Origin: Sphaerisporangium flaviroseum
Lineage (GTDB): Bacteria > Actinomycetota > Actinomycetes > Streptosporangiales > Streptosporangiaceae
Reading direction: 5' to 3'
Length of the DNA: 64,000 bases
Assembly (NCBI RefSeq): GCF_039537005.1
Contig: NZ_BAAAZR010000001.1
Location: 62,001 to 126,000, forward strand
The notes beneath the pieces were generated by a model. The model did not search any database and was not told where the DNA came from. It was given only the letters and a program-made list of their open reading frames with translations. Below are positions 10,019-18,795 of this stretch, one piece after another. Within the stretch, counting starts at the first letter, position 1. The number at the start of each line of letters is the position of its first letter. The translations under genes and the position numbers were made by a program.

Positions 10019-10053
10019 CGGGGCGGGTCGGACCGCCGACCTTCCGCGTTCAG
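10019..10053 (-). repeat. Degenerate 3' fragment of tRNA-Phe (putative attachment-site scar)
   Basis: On the minus strand this stretch matches the 3' part of the tRNA-Phe gene at 23574-23647 from the anticodon loop onward. It shares ACCGCCGACCTTCCGC and the flanking GGGGCGGG and TTCAGG blocks, with two one-base gaps and a few mismatches. It ends at the same place as the better copy at 16197-16238. The same boundary suggests an integration scar rather than chance. Confidence 0.45.
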
Positions 10054-10221
10054 GAGTAGGGGGCCCGATCGGTGAGCTCACTTTTACCGTGTGAGCCGGC
10101 CTGCAGGGGGTGAGGACGTCATCCCGGCGCCGAGCATCCCGCCGGAGGTATGGAGGGCCGGCGTACTCGATGGTGGCCGCTCCTCCGGGTGACATGAAAG
10201 CGCCGCCGTTCACGCCATGAT

Positions 10222-10815
10222 TCAAAGGATCTTGCCGATGACTCCGGACTCGATGACGATCAGCGTCCCGATGGCCATGAACACCGCTGGGACGATCCAT
10301 TGTCCGTAGCGTTCAATGATCTCGATGACCCGCTTGTGGGAGCCGAGCCAGGACCCCGCGAGGCACCATAGGGCGACTCCGACCGCGAACACGGTGATGG
10401 TGGTGATGGTCGCGGCAGGGCCGATGGTTCGGAAGACCGGGGTGTACACCGAGATGTTGTCCGCGCCGTTGGCGATCGTCACCCCGGCCACCGAGGCCAG
10501 GCCGGTAGCCACGGCTGGAGAGGAGTCCTCGCCTGTGCCATGGGCGCGAATGGCCTTGATGAGACTGCGTACCCCCAACGCGAACGGGATGAAGCCGAGT
10601 AAGCCCACGTAGTCATCAGGAACGATCGTCAGCCCGAGTGCCGCGATCACCGAAACGACGACGAGGGCGGCGATCCCGCCATACTGCCCGGCCCAGATCT
10701 GCCAGGGCTTGGGAATACCGCTCGCACGGGCGGACAGGAACAGGACGGTCAACACGATGATGTCGTCGACATTCGTACCGGCGAACATGCCGACCGCGGT
10801 GCCGATGGTCCCCAT
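10222..10815 (-). CDS. CadD-family cadmium resistance/transport protein
   Basis: 197 residues from MGTIGTAVGMFAGTNVDD. Six hydrophobic segments are seen, with the family's paired acidic/polar motifs GTNVDDIIVL near the N-terminus and NGADNISVYTP in the second half, an internal duplication typical of CadD/LysE-like transporters. These are implicated in cadmium or small-cation export. The reading frame extends upstream to 10890, but the added residues are Pro/Ser-rich and unlike the family. No ArsR-type regulator adjoins it. Metal specificity is inferred only from the family. Confidence 0.8.
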   Translation of the reverse strand: MGTIGTAVGMFAGTNVDDIIVLTVLFLSARASGIPKPWQIWAGQYGGIAALVVVSVIAALGLTIVPDDYVGLLGFIPFALGVRSLIKAIRAHGTGEDSSPAVATGLASVAGVTIANGADNISVYTPVFRTIGPAATITTITVFAVGVALWCLAGSWLGSHKRVIEIIERYGQWIVPAVFMAIGTLIVIESGVIGKIL

Positions 10816-10957
10816 GATCCCGTCCACGGCTTCGAACCTACCGGGGCCGGCCGGGGACGGTGACGCCCTCGTGGGACGGTTGGTGACCACGTTTCGGCAG
10901 AAGGGTCCGCCACTGCTTCCTGGCAGCGTGGCGGGCCCTGCCCAAGGTGGGTCGGGA

Positions 10958-12169
10958 TCAGCCGGCGGTGCAGGTCACGGTGGCTCCGGCGCCGGTTCCG
11001 TTGGCCTGGAACCCGAAGCCGGCACTCTGGCCGGCCGAAAGCCGCCCGTTGTAGCTCTGGTTGGTGACGGTCACGTTGCCGCTGGTGCCGGAGCTGATGC
11101 CGTTCCACAGGGAGGTGATCGTGGCTCCGGTGGGCAGGGTGAGCGCGACCCTCCAGCCGTTGATCGCGCTGCCGACCGCGGTGACGTTGACGGCGGCGAC
11201 GAACCCGCCGGCCCATTGGTCCTGCACCGAGTAGGCCGCCGAGCAGCCCTGGGGCCCGCCGTTGGTGGGCGTCGGCGTCGGGGACGGGGACGGGGTAACG
11301 CTGGGCGACGGGGTGGGGGTACCGCCGTCGAGCGTGAGGTTCTTCTGCTGGACCTGCCACTGGGTGTTGCACAGGCCGCAGTTGGGGCCGACGAAATTGG
11401 TGCCGGCCGTCGTGTCGCCCTTCAGCCGCCACTTGAGGTACAGCACCGCCACGCGGCCGAACTCGCCGCCGTTGGTCTGGCCGTAGGTGCCGCCGTGTCC
11501 GACGTTCAGGTTGCCCATGAACGCGGGCAGCCCCGCCGGCAACTTGCCCCAGTCGTCGATGGCGTTCGGGTAGGCGATGTCACTGGACCCGCCGATGAAG
11601 TAGGCGATCGGCTTCGTCAGCCGGCGTAGCTGGTAGTCGTCGGAGTCGTTCAACAACCCGCTGCTGAAGATGGTGGTCGTGGTGATGCGTGAGTCGTTGG
11701 AGACGGCATAGGCCTCCAGCCCCCCGCAGGAGAAGCCCCCTACAGCGATCTTGCTGGTGTCGAGCCTGCCGTAGTACTTGCCGCCCTGACGGCCGTTCTC
11801 CGCGACCGCCCAGTCGATGGACTGGGTGAGCATCTGGGATGTCGTCGAGCCGGAGCCGTTCGGGCTGCCGCTGGCGATGACCAGGAACCCGTGCGAGGCG
11901 ATCTCGCGGAGGAAGTTCAGCTGCGACGTCCCGTTGGCGGAGCAGCCTCCGTTGCCCCATACATAGATGGGCAGTTTCTCGGGCGGGAGGGTTCCGGGCC
12001 GGTAGATGGTGTGATTGGCCAGGCCGGTGGAGGTCTCGTAATCAGCCGGGTAGGGGCCCGAGCCGCCGACCGCCGCGGCGGTCGGCGTCGTGGTGAGCGC
12101 CACTGTTCCGGCGCAGACCAGAGCGACCGCGGCCGCCAGTACTGCGCTGATGATCGAGCGTCTTCTCAT
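10958..12169 (-). CDS. Secreted alpha/beta hydrolase with C-terminal CBM2 cellulose-binding module
   Basis: 403 residues from MRRRSIISAVLAAA. A signal peptide (residues 1-33) is followed by an alpha/beta-hydrolase domain with the oxyanion-side GNGGCSANG and nucleophile GGFSCGGLEAY. A Pro-Thr-Ser linker (TPSPSVTPSPSPTPTPT) leads into a CBM2 module starting CSAAYSVQDQWAGGF and ending with a Cys, for one disulfide. The binding module implies action on plant cell-wall polysaccharide, perhaps as an esterase; the substrate is not known. It is preceded by a well-formed promoter at 12358-12386 and a palindrome at 12300-12316. Confidence 0.85.
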   Translation of the reverse strand: MRRRSIISAVLAAAVALVCAGTVALTTTPTAAAVGGSGPYPADYETSTGLANHTIYRPGTLPPEKLPIYVWGNGGCSANGTSQLNFLREIASHGFLVIASGSPNGSGSTTSQMLTQSIDWAVAENGRQGGKYYGRLDTSKIAVGGFSCGGLEAYAVSNDSRITTTTIFSSGLLNDSDDYQLRRLTKPIAYFIGGSSDIAYPNAIDDWGKLPAGLPAFMGNLNVGHGGTYGQTNGGEFGRVAVLYLKWRLKGDTTAGTNFVGPNCGLCNTQWQVQQKNLTLDGGTPTPSPSVTPSPSPTPTPTNGGPQGCSAAYSVQDQWAGGFVAAVNVTAVGSAINGWRVALTLPTGATITSLWNGISSGTSGNVTVTNQSYNGRLSAGQSAGFGFQANGTGAGATVTCTAG

Positions 12170-12299
12170 TTCGCCCTCCGAAGGTGTCACGACGGCGCTC
12201 TATGTCGGATGTGGCATGGGCGGCGCACGCCGACGGAGCCCGACAACGGCACAACCACTCCCACCGCGGCCAGGCTGGTCGGCGCCGACGGAATCTTGA

Positions 12300-12316
12300 G
12301 AGCGCAAGTTGCGCTC
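12300..12316. promoter_or_regulatory. Palindrome in the leader of the CBM2 hydrolase
   Basis: GAGCGCAA-G-TTGCGCTC is a perfect 8-bp inverted repeat with one central base, about 40 nt downstream of the predicted promoter. The form suits a LacI-type repressor, common for secreted glycoside-active enzymes in actinomycetes. The binding protein is not in the window. Confidence 0.4.
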
Positions 12317-12357
12317 GTGTCAGGCGGAAACGAGCCGATGAGAGCCAACGTGCAGTT

Positions 12358-12386
12358 ACTATCACTGCGGTTATATAAAGTGTCAA
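12358..12386 (-). promoter_or_regulatory. Sigma70-like promoter of the CBM2 hydrolase gene
   Basis: On the minus strand a consensus TTGACA is followed after 17 nt by GATAGT (4 of 6 matches to TATAAT). It sits about 185 nt upstream of the ATG at 12169 in an AT-rich patch, leaving a long 5' leader. Confidence 0.5.
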
Positions 12387-12685
12387 GCAACCCGCACTGG
12401 GTCGGTCGAGCGGTGCGCGCGCAGACCGCGAACGCCCCTGACGCACTCGGGTCCGGGCGTGGGCCGGCCGATCACGCCGACCTTCGGGAATGGCGGCACC
12501 GGTGCCCTGTCCGGCCCCGGGAAACGGACCGGTGCGGGCGGCTCCGGCGCAGGTCACAATGCCTGGCGGCCTGACGCTCCGGTGGGGTCTCGGTGGGCGT
12601 CGGCCAGTCGAGAAGCCGGCGCGCCGCGGCGGTCGCGAAACGCGCCACGGCGGCCGGGCAGTCGTTCGAGTGAGTGAAAGTTTCC

Positions 12686-13651
12686 TTAGCCGTCCCCGCC
12701 GGCCGGGACCGAAACGAAATTCTCCGATGCCTGGAAGTGGGTGATCCAGGACGCGGCGTCCGGCCAGTACGGTGTCGCGACCTGGATGAGCCGCGCCTCG
12801 GCGAGCGAGCCGAGAGCGGAATGGATCTCCAGCATGAGGTCCCTGGCGGCCTGGCGGGGCCACGGTGCCGGCAGGAGGTGCCCGGGGAGGTTCGGGTCGA
12901 CGTCTGGGAACTTCCGCCAGGAATCCATGACGGAGGTGCGGGCCACCAGCGCCCGCGTCGCGTCGATCTCCCCGTTGCGGACGTCCACCCGCAGGTCCGA
13001 GTACTGCGCGATGAAAGCCTCGTAGGCCGAGGCGAGGCCGGCCAGATCGTAGGCGGCGGCCGGACCGTGCGGGCCCGCCTCCTCGTCGAACCGGGTGTGC
13101 ATCACCGACCATCGACCACCGTCGACGTCGTCCAGGAGGTCGTGCAGCGCCTGAGTCACCGGACCGGAGTCGGAACCGGGCCGGATCCACACGCTGTCGT
13201 AGAGCCGCGCGAAACCCAGCGACCCCAGAGCCTTGCGGACCGCGTGCCGTGGGGCCTGGCCGGACTGGGGGATCGAGAAGGAGACGGTCACCCAGTCGCC
13301 GGTCCACCGCGGCGGGCGTGCGCCGAAGCTCAGGAAATGATCCATCCGGGAGCGATGCCTGGCGATCGCCTGAGGCGTGAGGTGGTACACGGGCGGCCGT
13401 CCAGATCCCCGCACGGCGATCAGGCCACGCTTGGTCAGCCGGGACAACGCGGCCCGCGCGCTGGACTCGCTGATGCCGAACTCCCTGAGCATCGCGACCA
13501 CCGCCACCGACGGAAGGTCGGCATCCGAGGAGTCGAGGTACTCACCGAGCAAGGTCGCCAGCAGGTGCTGCGGGTTGGGGCCGACCTGCGCCCGTGGGGC
13601 TCCGCCATCGTCCGAAGGTCCATGGACACTCACGTCATCAGCTTGCCTCAC
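12686..13651 (-). CDS. PaaX-family transcriptional regulator
   Basis: 321 residues. An N-terminal winged helix (about residues 30-95) contains FGISESSARAALSRLTKRGL and the wing GSGRPPVYHLT. The PaaX middle and C-terminal domains follow (WTGDWVTVSFSIP; LYDSVWIRPG; LLPAPWP), the family's signature. PaaX repressors respond to aryl-CoA such as phenylacetyl-CoA. No phenylacetate pathway genes adjoin it, so its targets are probably elsewhere. About 30 extra N-terminal residues are of low complexity, so the start is uncertain. Confidence 0.85.
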   Translation of the reverse strand: MRQADDVSVHGPSDDGGAPRAQVGPNPQHLLATLLGEYLDSSDADLPSVAVVAMLREFGISESSARAALSRLTKRGLIAVRGSGRPPVYHLTPQAIARHRSRMDHFLSFGARPPRWTGDWVTVSFSIPQSGQAPRHAVRKALGSLGFARLYDSVWIRPGSDSGPVTQALHDLLDDVDGGRWSVMHTRFDEEAGPHGPAAAYDLAGLASAYEAFIAQYSDLRVDVRNGEIDATRALVARTSVMDSWRKFPDVDPNLPGHLLPAPWPRQAARDLMLEIHSALGSLAEARLIQVATPYWPDAASWITHFQASENFVSVPAGGDG

Positions 13652-13730
13652 GACAACGCCCTTGCCGACCGACTCCGGACCTGCGCGGTCGCTCCCTGAG
13701 CCTTGATCTCGTTGCGCAGCCGGGCTCCGT

Positions 13731-13785
13731 CGGTACGCTCCTTCTCCTCCAAAGGCGGTCGGTACGCCCCTTCTCCTCCAAAGGC
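13731..13785. repeat. Tandem duplication, 26-nt unit at 29-nt spacing
   Basis: Two copies of a 26-nt unit beginning CGGTACG and ending CTCCTCCAAAGGC, with one mismatch, lie in the gap between the PaaX-like gene and lgt. No function is evident; a local slippage product is likely. Confidence 0.6.
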
Positions 13786-13888
13786 AAGGGACCTGACGTC
13801 ATCCCGGCACATGACTTCCCAGCTGAACTGACGGCCTCTCTGACGTGGACTCCTGGCGGGAAAGCACGTCAGAACTTCAGCCTGGCCG

Positions 13889-14785
13889 TCAGGTGCTCTC
13901 GATCGGATCGGAGGCCTGCCCGCCGTTCTCCTCGTGCGGGGCCTTGTGTTGTGAGGCCGGCACCACGATCTGTTCGGTTTCCTTGTTACGAGTCACCCAG
14001 AGATAGACCAGCGCGCCGATGAACAGCACGATCGAGGTCCACTGGTTGATCCGCAGCCCCAGGAGCGTCACCGCGTGGTCCACTCCGCCCACCGGGTCGA
14101 TCCGCAGCCCCTCGATCCAGAACCGACCGAACGTGTAGCCGGCGACGTAGAGGGCGAACAGGCGGCCGTGGCGCAGCGTGAACCGCCTGCCGGCCAGGAT
14201 CAGCGCGAAACCGAGCGCCGCGTCCCACAGCGACTCGTACAGGAACGTCGGGTGGTAGAGCACGCCTGGCTCGCCGCCGTGCGCCTGGTCGATCTCCAGG
14301 CCCCACGGCAACGTGGTCGGACTGCCGTACAGCTCCTGGTTGAACCAGTTGCCCCAGCGGGCGATCGCCTGCCCGAACGCGATGCTGGGCGCGACCGTGT
14401 CGGCCACGGCGCCCAAAGACAGCCCCCGGCGCCGGCAGGCCAGCCACACGCCCACGCCTCCCAGGGCGACCGCGCCCCAGATGCTGAGCCCGCCTTCCCA
14501 GATGAACAGTGCCCGGTAGGGCTCCTTGATCGCGCGCGGGCCGAAGTAGGTCTGCCAGTCGGTGATGACGTGGTAGAGGCGAGCGCCGATCAGACCGAAG
14601 ATCACTGCGGGGAGCGCGATGTCGCTGATCGTGCCCTTCTCGCCGCCACGGGCGCGCCAGCGGCGCTCGCTAAGCCAGATGCCGAAGGCGATCGCGAGGA
14701 CGAAGCACAATGCGTAGGCCCGGATCGGGATGAATCCGAGATACCAGACCCCTTCGGAAGGGCTGGGAATCGAGGCAAGGGGCAT
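13889..14785 (-). CDS. lgt: Prolipoprotein diacylglyceryl transferase
   Basis: 298 residues with seven membrane segments. It transfers diacylglycerol from phosphatidylglycerol to the lipobox Cys of prolipoproteins at the membrane. The family signature RWGNWFNQELYG near residue 145 is intact, as are the N-terminal GIRPIRAYALCF-type start (GFIPIRAYALCFVLAIAFG), GARLYHVITDW and the C-terminal RFWIEGLRIDP. In many actinomycetes lgt follows the trp genes; here it does not, so it may be a second copy. The lack of trp neighbours is observed, the second-copy idea is inference. Confidence 0.93.
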   Translation of the reverse strand: MPLASIPSPSEGVWYLGFIPIRAYALCFVLAIAFGIWLSERRWRARGGEKGTISDIALPAVIFGLIGARLYHVITDWQTYFGPRAIKEPYRALFIWEGGLSIWGAVALGGVGVWLACRRRGLSLGAVADTVAPSIAFGQAIARWGNWFNQELYGSPTTLPWGLEIDQAHGGEPGVLYHPTFLYESLWDAALGFALILAGRRFTLRHGRLFALYVAGYTFGRFWIEGLRIDPVGGVDHAVTLLGLRINQWTSIVLFIGALVYLWVTRNKETEQIVVPASQHKAPHEENGGQASDPIEST

Positions 14786-14796
14786 GCCGGTAGAGG

Positions 14797-14983
14797 CTAG
14801 TCAACGTGAGGCCACTTGGCGGCTTTCGCGACCTGATCGCAAACCTTCTGCGACGTGACGCGGCGTAGACGAACCGGTGCAGCATTCGACGGCGGCCTTG
14901 ATACGGTCCTCGGCCGCGCCGACGTTATCGTCAAGCGCACCCGCGTGGCCAGCACACAGGTTGCATTCGTAGGAGTCGGTCAT
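14797..14983 (-). pseudogene. Possible small frameshifted gene, Cys-rich N-terminus
   Basis: From an ATG at 14983 the minus strand reads MTDSYECNLCAGHAGALDDN and a helical stretch (AAEDRIKAAVECC). After about residue 36 the frame becomes arginine-rich, whereas another frame resumes a protein-like end, VTSQKVCDQVAKAAKWPHVD, and stops at 14797. One frameshift near 14873 would join them into about 60 residues. Not recognised; it may be chance. Confidence 0.25.
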
Positions 14984-14998
14984 GGGTTTGCCCGACTG

Positions 14999-15029
14999 TT
15001 GAGGGTGAGTCCCTGGACTCTCCCACTAT
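14999..15029 (+). promoter_or_regulatory. MerR-type promoter upstream of the BtrH-like gene
   Basis: TTGAGG and CACTAT are separated by 19 bp, the over-long spacing characteristic of promoters activated by MerR-family proteins. The spacer is filled by an imperfect palindrome, GGGTGAGTCC-CT-GGACTCTCCC (9 of 10 arm bases pair). The ATG of the downstream gene is at 15135. Confidence 0.55.
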
Positions 15030-15134
15030 GGGAGGCCTCATGCTGCTCCCAGCGGTCCCCAGTCGTTGATCATGAAAATATTAAAGGTGGGAACGGTGTG
15101 ACCGTTCGCCGCGTCAGCCTGAGGAGAGCGACGC

Positions 15135-16118
15135 ATGACCATCGTGAAGGACATCGAGACCCGCGGCATGTACCACTGCGAGACAACGGCCCTGGGGGTG
15201 CTGTTGCGGCATGAGGGACTTGATTTATCCGAGCCCATGCTGTTCGGGCTGGGCTCGGGCCTGTCATTCATCTATTGGGACAGCAAGGGCATGGCGTTTC
15301 CCTTTCTCGGAGGCCGCGTCAAGCCTTTCGACCTCACCAGAAACCTGGCCGCCAGGCTGGGACTGACGTTAGTGGCCGAGGAGACCACCTCACCGCGCAA
15401 GGCGTGGGAGAACGTGGCCGCCCCCATCGACGCCGGTCGGCCGGTCGGCCTCCAGCTCGACTGCTACCACCTGGACTATTTCCGCTCCAAGGTGCACTTC
15501 GGCGGTCATGTCGTCGCCATGTACGGCTACGACGAGCACGACGCCTACCTTGTGGACACCGACCAGCAGGGAGGAGCGGTGCGCACCAGCCGGGCCAGCC
15601 TCGCCATGGCACGCGCCGAACGCGGCCCGATGACCGCCAGGAACCGATCCTTCACCATCACCCTGCCGGCTCACCCGCTTTCTTGGCAGGACCAGATCAT
15701 CCCCGCCATCAAAGACTGCGCCGACGCATTCCTCGCCGCTCCCATCGCGAACCTAGGCCACCGCGGCATCGAGAAAGCCGGCAAACAGGTGCCCAAATGG
15801 CTGCTACGCGCCGGCGAGCCGCAGCAGGACCTGCCACAGGCCGCTCTCCTCATGGAGAAGGGCGGCACCGGCGGTGCCCTGTTTCGCGCCCTCTATCGCG
15901 ATTTCCTCGACGAGTGCACCCGGCTGATCGACGACGGCAACCTCCGCGCCGGTCACAGGCTGTACACCGAGGCCGCCGTCCTGTGGACGGATGTCTCCAC
16001 CTTGATCGCGAAGGCTGGAGAGAACGGCGACGCGGGGTACCTCAAACAGGCCGGCGTCCTCCTCCACGATCTTTCACGCATCGAGAAGGACGCCATGCAG
16101 GTGCTGTGTCAGTTGTAG
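15135..16118 (+). CDS. BtrH-like papain-fold protein (BtrH N-terminal domain plus DUF4872)
   Basis: 327 residues. The N-terminal ~130 residues follow the BtrH N-terminal domain: GMYHCETTALGVLLRHEG carries the candidate nucleophile Cys, and GGHVVAMYGYDEHDAYLVDT the His. The C-terminal half resembles DUF4872. BtrH transfers an acyl group from a carrier protein to the aminoglycoside in butirosin synthesis. Here no carrier protein or aminoglycoside genes adjoin, so an acyl transfer or a peptidase-like role is only inferred. GGAGAGCG precedes the ATG. It sits behind a MerR-type promoter and is followed by a strong hairpin at 16149. Confidence 0.8.
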   Translation: MTIVKDIETRGMYHCETTALGVLLRHEGLDLSEPMLFGLGSGLSFIYWDSKGMAFPFLGGRVKPFDLTRNLAARLGLTLVAEETTSPRKAWENVAAPIDAGRPVGLQLDCYHLDYFRSKVHFGGHVVAMYGYDEHDAYLVDTDQQGGAVRTSRASLAMARAERGPMTARNRSFTITLPAHPLSWQDQIIPAIKDCADAFLAAPIANLGHRGIEKAGKQVPKWLLRAGEPQQDLPQAALLMEKGGTGGALFRALYRDFLDECTRLIDDGNLRAGHRLYTEAAVLWTDVSTLIAKAGENGDAGYLKQAGVLLHDLSRIEKDAMQVLCQL

Positions 16119-16148
16119 CTCGGCACGTTGTCGTCAAATACAAACAAG

Positions 16149-16179
16149 AACGCCCCGTACATAGTCTGCACGGGGCGTT
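16149..16179 (+). terminator. Terminator hairpin after the BtrH-like gene
   Basis: AACGCCCCGT and ACGGGGCGTT form a perfect 10-bp stem with an 11-nt loop, followed by a short T-run. The same stem in diverged form lies downstream of tRNA-Phe at 23526-23552, so this hairpin was probably the original tRNA-Phe terminator before an insertion separated them. Confidence 0.7.
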
Positions 16180-16196
16180 TGCGCTGTTCAGTGATG

Positions 16197-16238
16197 TGGT
16201 CAGGGGCGGGGTCTAACCGCCGACCTTCCGCTTTTCAG
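16197..16238 (-). repeat. 3' 42-nt copy of tRNA-Phe (attachment-site scar)
   Basis: These 42 nt equal positions 23574-23615 of the tRNA-Phe gene, from the anticodon loop to the discriminator base, except for a G-to-T change at 16214. Similarity continues through the flanking bases into the terminator at 16149. Integration of a tRNA-targeted element leaves such a duplicate of the 3' end of the tRNA at its far end, which fits the 7.3 kb block between the two copies. Confidence 0.75.
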
Positions 16239-16708
16239 TCCTTGATGTGGCTGCGCGCACGCCCTGCGGGCATGAAAATCGGGGGTGGTTGCCCGCCGAC
16301 GTCGATTCCGCCTGGTGCCTGGTCGAGGCCGGTTTTCAGTCTGACGCCGGGAGCCGCCCAAGGGGCCCTGGATTGTCGCTTCGAGCACGAGAGCCCGGCT
16401 CTTGATTCGGAGGTGCCGATACCGGTGCAACAGCCCTAGTTCGACCTGCTCGACCGCCTAGAGAACCTGACCTTCTGAACCCGTAACCTTCTGACGCTCC
16501 CGTAGGGGAAGGCAGACACCCGCGACCTGTGCTGCCCTCGCAGATTTGGGTGATCTCCGATGCGTGATCAAGCCACCTGCGAAAACAGCTCGATCATGGG
16601 GATGAGCAGCGGTTACGCTTGCGGGCATCTCGCGTCACTTCTCGCTGCTTTTGGTACTTCCACGGAACAGCGACGGAACAGAGCAGAAGCTTGGAGGCGC
16701 CCGTGGCG
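16239..16708. other. Non-coding stretch inside the tRNA-Phe element
   Basis: No open frame here has a ribosome site or recognisable product. Short broken frames suggest decayed coding sequence, but I cannot name it. Confidence 0.35.
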
Positions 16709-17174
16709 ATGCCCAGGAAGGGCTCACGGCTCATCAGCGTCGACGGCACCGCCTTTCGCTGGCAGAATCCGGCACAGGCCCACCTACTGCCAGGGCAACG
16801 GCTGGAGTCCCCTCACCGTCACCGTTGAGCGGACCGAGAAGCCGGGGCGTGTTCTCGTGGTGTCACTTCCCTGCGCTCGGCCGGACAACTGGCTCGGAGA
16901 ACGGACGATCGCGGTCCGCCCCATCCTCGTCGCCGGATGCATCCGGCGGGCCATCGAACAGGGATGGAACCCTGGGCAACCGGGCTCGGCATTCACCCTC
17001 ACCGTCGCCGAGGACGAACTAGCCGTACTCCTAGCCGAACCACCTCAGTACCTGATCCCCTTCCTCTGGGGCATGATCCCTGAAGGCGGAGGCATCGAGG
17101 ACCTTCCTCGATGCACCGAAATCTGGAGCCGGGACAAGCAGAACACCAGCCAGGCACCTTCTGACGGCCCGTAG
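16709..17174 (+). pseudogene. Frameshifted small actinobacterial hypothetical protein
   Basis: The ATG at 16709 opens MPRKGSRLISVDGTAFRWQ, a start known from a group of short actinobacterial proteins of unknown function. The matching continuation (RHRPTYCQGNGWSPLTVTVE and LPCARPDNWLGERTI) lies in another frame. One extra A near 16765 explains the break: the reading TGG-CAG-A-ATC resumes the family sequence. The rest runs intact to the stop at 17174. The gene is therefore probably inactive, or this base is a sequencing error. Confidence 0.6.
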
Positions 17175-17308
17175 GGAAGATCCACAGGTTTCGATCATTG
17201 CTCGGGCGAGCACGGCGGCCGCCGACTGAACAGTACGGCCTCGATTGATACGGTCGGTCTCGTTCGCGAGATCACCGACGCCCTGGTTGGGGCACCGAGG
17301 GGTCGTCG

Positions 17309-18391
17309 ATGGTGCACCGCTCAGACCTGCGGCATGCCGCGCGCCTCGCTGCTTATGGGACCGTAGCCACACGCCTGTCCCTGCTGAGTGACCGCCGGCT
17401 CGCCGAAATTGTGGCCGCCGCCGCCCCGCTCGGGTCCGGCATCGGCGGCAGGTCGGTGGAGCTGGATATCGATGGGACGCGGGTCTTCGTCAAGCGGGTC
17501 CCATTGACGGACGTCGAGTTGCGGCCGGAGAACGCACGGTCGACGGCGAACCTCTTCGGGCTGCCGATGTTCTATCAGTACGGGGTGGGCTCGGCCGGGT
17601 TCGGGGCTTGGCGCGAACTGGCTGTACACAGCATGACCACCAATTGGGTTCTCGGGAACGAGTACGAGGGCTTTCCGCTGATGTACCACTGGCGGGTCCT
17701 GCCCGATTCTCCTCCCGAGGGGTTCGCTGACGAGTTCGGGGGTGTCGACGGGACGGTCGCGCACTGGGAGGGCTCGTCGGCTGTTCGCCAGCGCTTGGAG
17801 GCCATCAGCCTGTCTTCGTCCAGCCTGGTGCTCTTCCTGGAACACGTACCGCAGACACTCGCCGCATGGCTGGACGACCACCGGGATACTGCGACCGAGC
17901 GTGGGGGCAGCTCGCCTTACCCGTGGGTTGAGCAAGCCCTGGCCCGCGGGAGCGCCTTCATGAGCTCTCGTGGGCTCGTCCACTTCGACGCCCATTTCTC
18001 CAATGTCCTGACCGACGGCAGACTTCTCTACTTCGCGGACTTCGGACTTGCTTTGAGCTCCGGATTCGAACTGTCAGCGGCTGAGGCCGAGTTCCTGTCG
18101 AGCCATCTCGCCTACGACCGCTGCTACACCGCGAGTCATCTCCTCCGCTACCACCTGCTCGAGGGCCTGCGCGGCGATACGGGTCACGAGGCATACCTGC
18201 GTGAGTGGGTCACGGGCCAGCAGCCCGATGGCGTCTCGCTCGAGATCGCCGCGATCATCGACCGGCATGCTCGGGCCGCCGTCATCTTGGACGAGTTCCA
18301 TCGCCGTCTGCTGGTAGAGAGCAAGCGGACGCGGTTTCCGGCCGCCGAGATCAAGCGCGCCCTGGACACTGTGGCCACAGCTCCCCACTGA
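17309..18391 (+). CDS. Protein-kinase-like/phosphotransferase fold protein
   Basis: 360 residues. The kinase-fold landmarks are the Lys of TRVFVKRVPLTDVEL near residue 60, the catalytic loop LVHFDAHFSNVLTDG near residue 230 and the metal-binding DFG in LYFADFGLAL. The HFDAHFSN loop is closer to aminoglycoside/choline kinase-like enzymes and some bacterial Ser/Thr kinases than to canonical HRD kinases. The N-terminal glycine loop is weak (GSGIGGRS). Substrate unknown. It lies alone inside the tRNA-Phe-bounded block, so it may be cargo of the element. Confidence 0.7.
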   Translation: MVHRSDLRHAARLAAYGTVATRLSLLSDRRLAEIVAAAAPLGSGIGGRSVELDIDGTRVFVKRVPLTDVELRPENARSTANLFGLPMFYQYGVGSAGFGAWRELAVHSMTTNWVLGNEYEGFPLMYHWRVLPDSPPEGFADEFGGVDGTVAHWEGSSAVRQRLEAISLSSSSLVLFLEHVPQTLAAWLDDHRDTATERGGSSPYPWVEQALARGSAFMSSRGLVHFDAHFSNVLTDGRLLYFADFGLALSSGFELSAAEAEFLSSHLAYDRCYTASHLLRYHLLEGLRGDTGHEAYLREWVTGQQPDGVSLEIAAIIDRHARAAVILDEFHRRLLVESKRTRFPAAEIKRALDTVATAPH

Positions 18392-18795
18392 GGCGAGATC
18401 TTCTGGGCTCGTTCACCCATCGTCTGTGGCATAGCCGCGCCGGACCGCAGGTCCCCGCGCGGCCATGCCTAAACAGCGGCAACGCAGCGGGCAGTCAGTC
18501 CGCCTCGTATCGAGCGAGTCGCCGTCGCAGAGTGAGGTTTCGCCCTGCGCGACCTCCAGTTGTGCCGGGGACGGATCACCCCAATCGCGGTCACGACCGG
18601 TGGCCAAGTTTCCGGCACCTACATGCGTCGAGGGAATCCGGAGGTCAGGGGCGGCTGGCCCACGCTGCGTCGGTCGTGAGGTCGCCGACGCGTGCGTGCA
18701 CCCGGGGACCGGACGTCACGGCTATTGCGATGGCGATCTCTTCCGGGTGGGGCGCGTCCTCGATGGTGAGGTCGACCGCCTGGTAGAAGGCTCGG
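18392..18795. other. Intergenic stretch without a supported gene
   Basis: Open frames occur on both strands, but none shows a start site or a protein-like sequence. Probably decayed DNA of the element. Confidence 0.35.

Noticed and set aside
12835..12860. CCCTGGCGGCC-like similarity to the 3' end of tRNA-Lys.
   Set aside because: It is only about 11 bases inside the PaaX coding sequence; too short to be an attachment scar.
12042..13307. 421-codon frame on the minus strand over the PaaX gene and upstream of the CBM2 hydrolase.
   Set aside because: Arg/Gly/Pro-rich shadow of the PaaX gene; the promoter at 12358 lies inside it.
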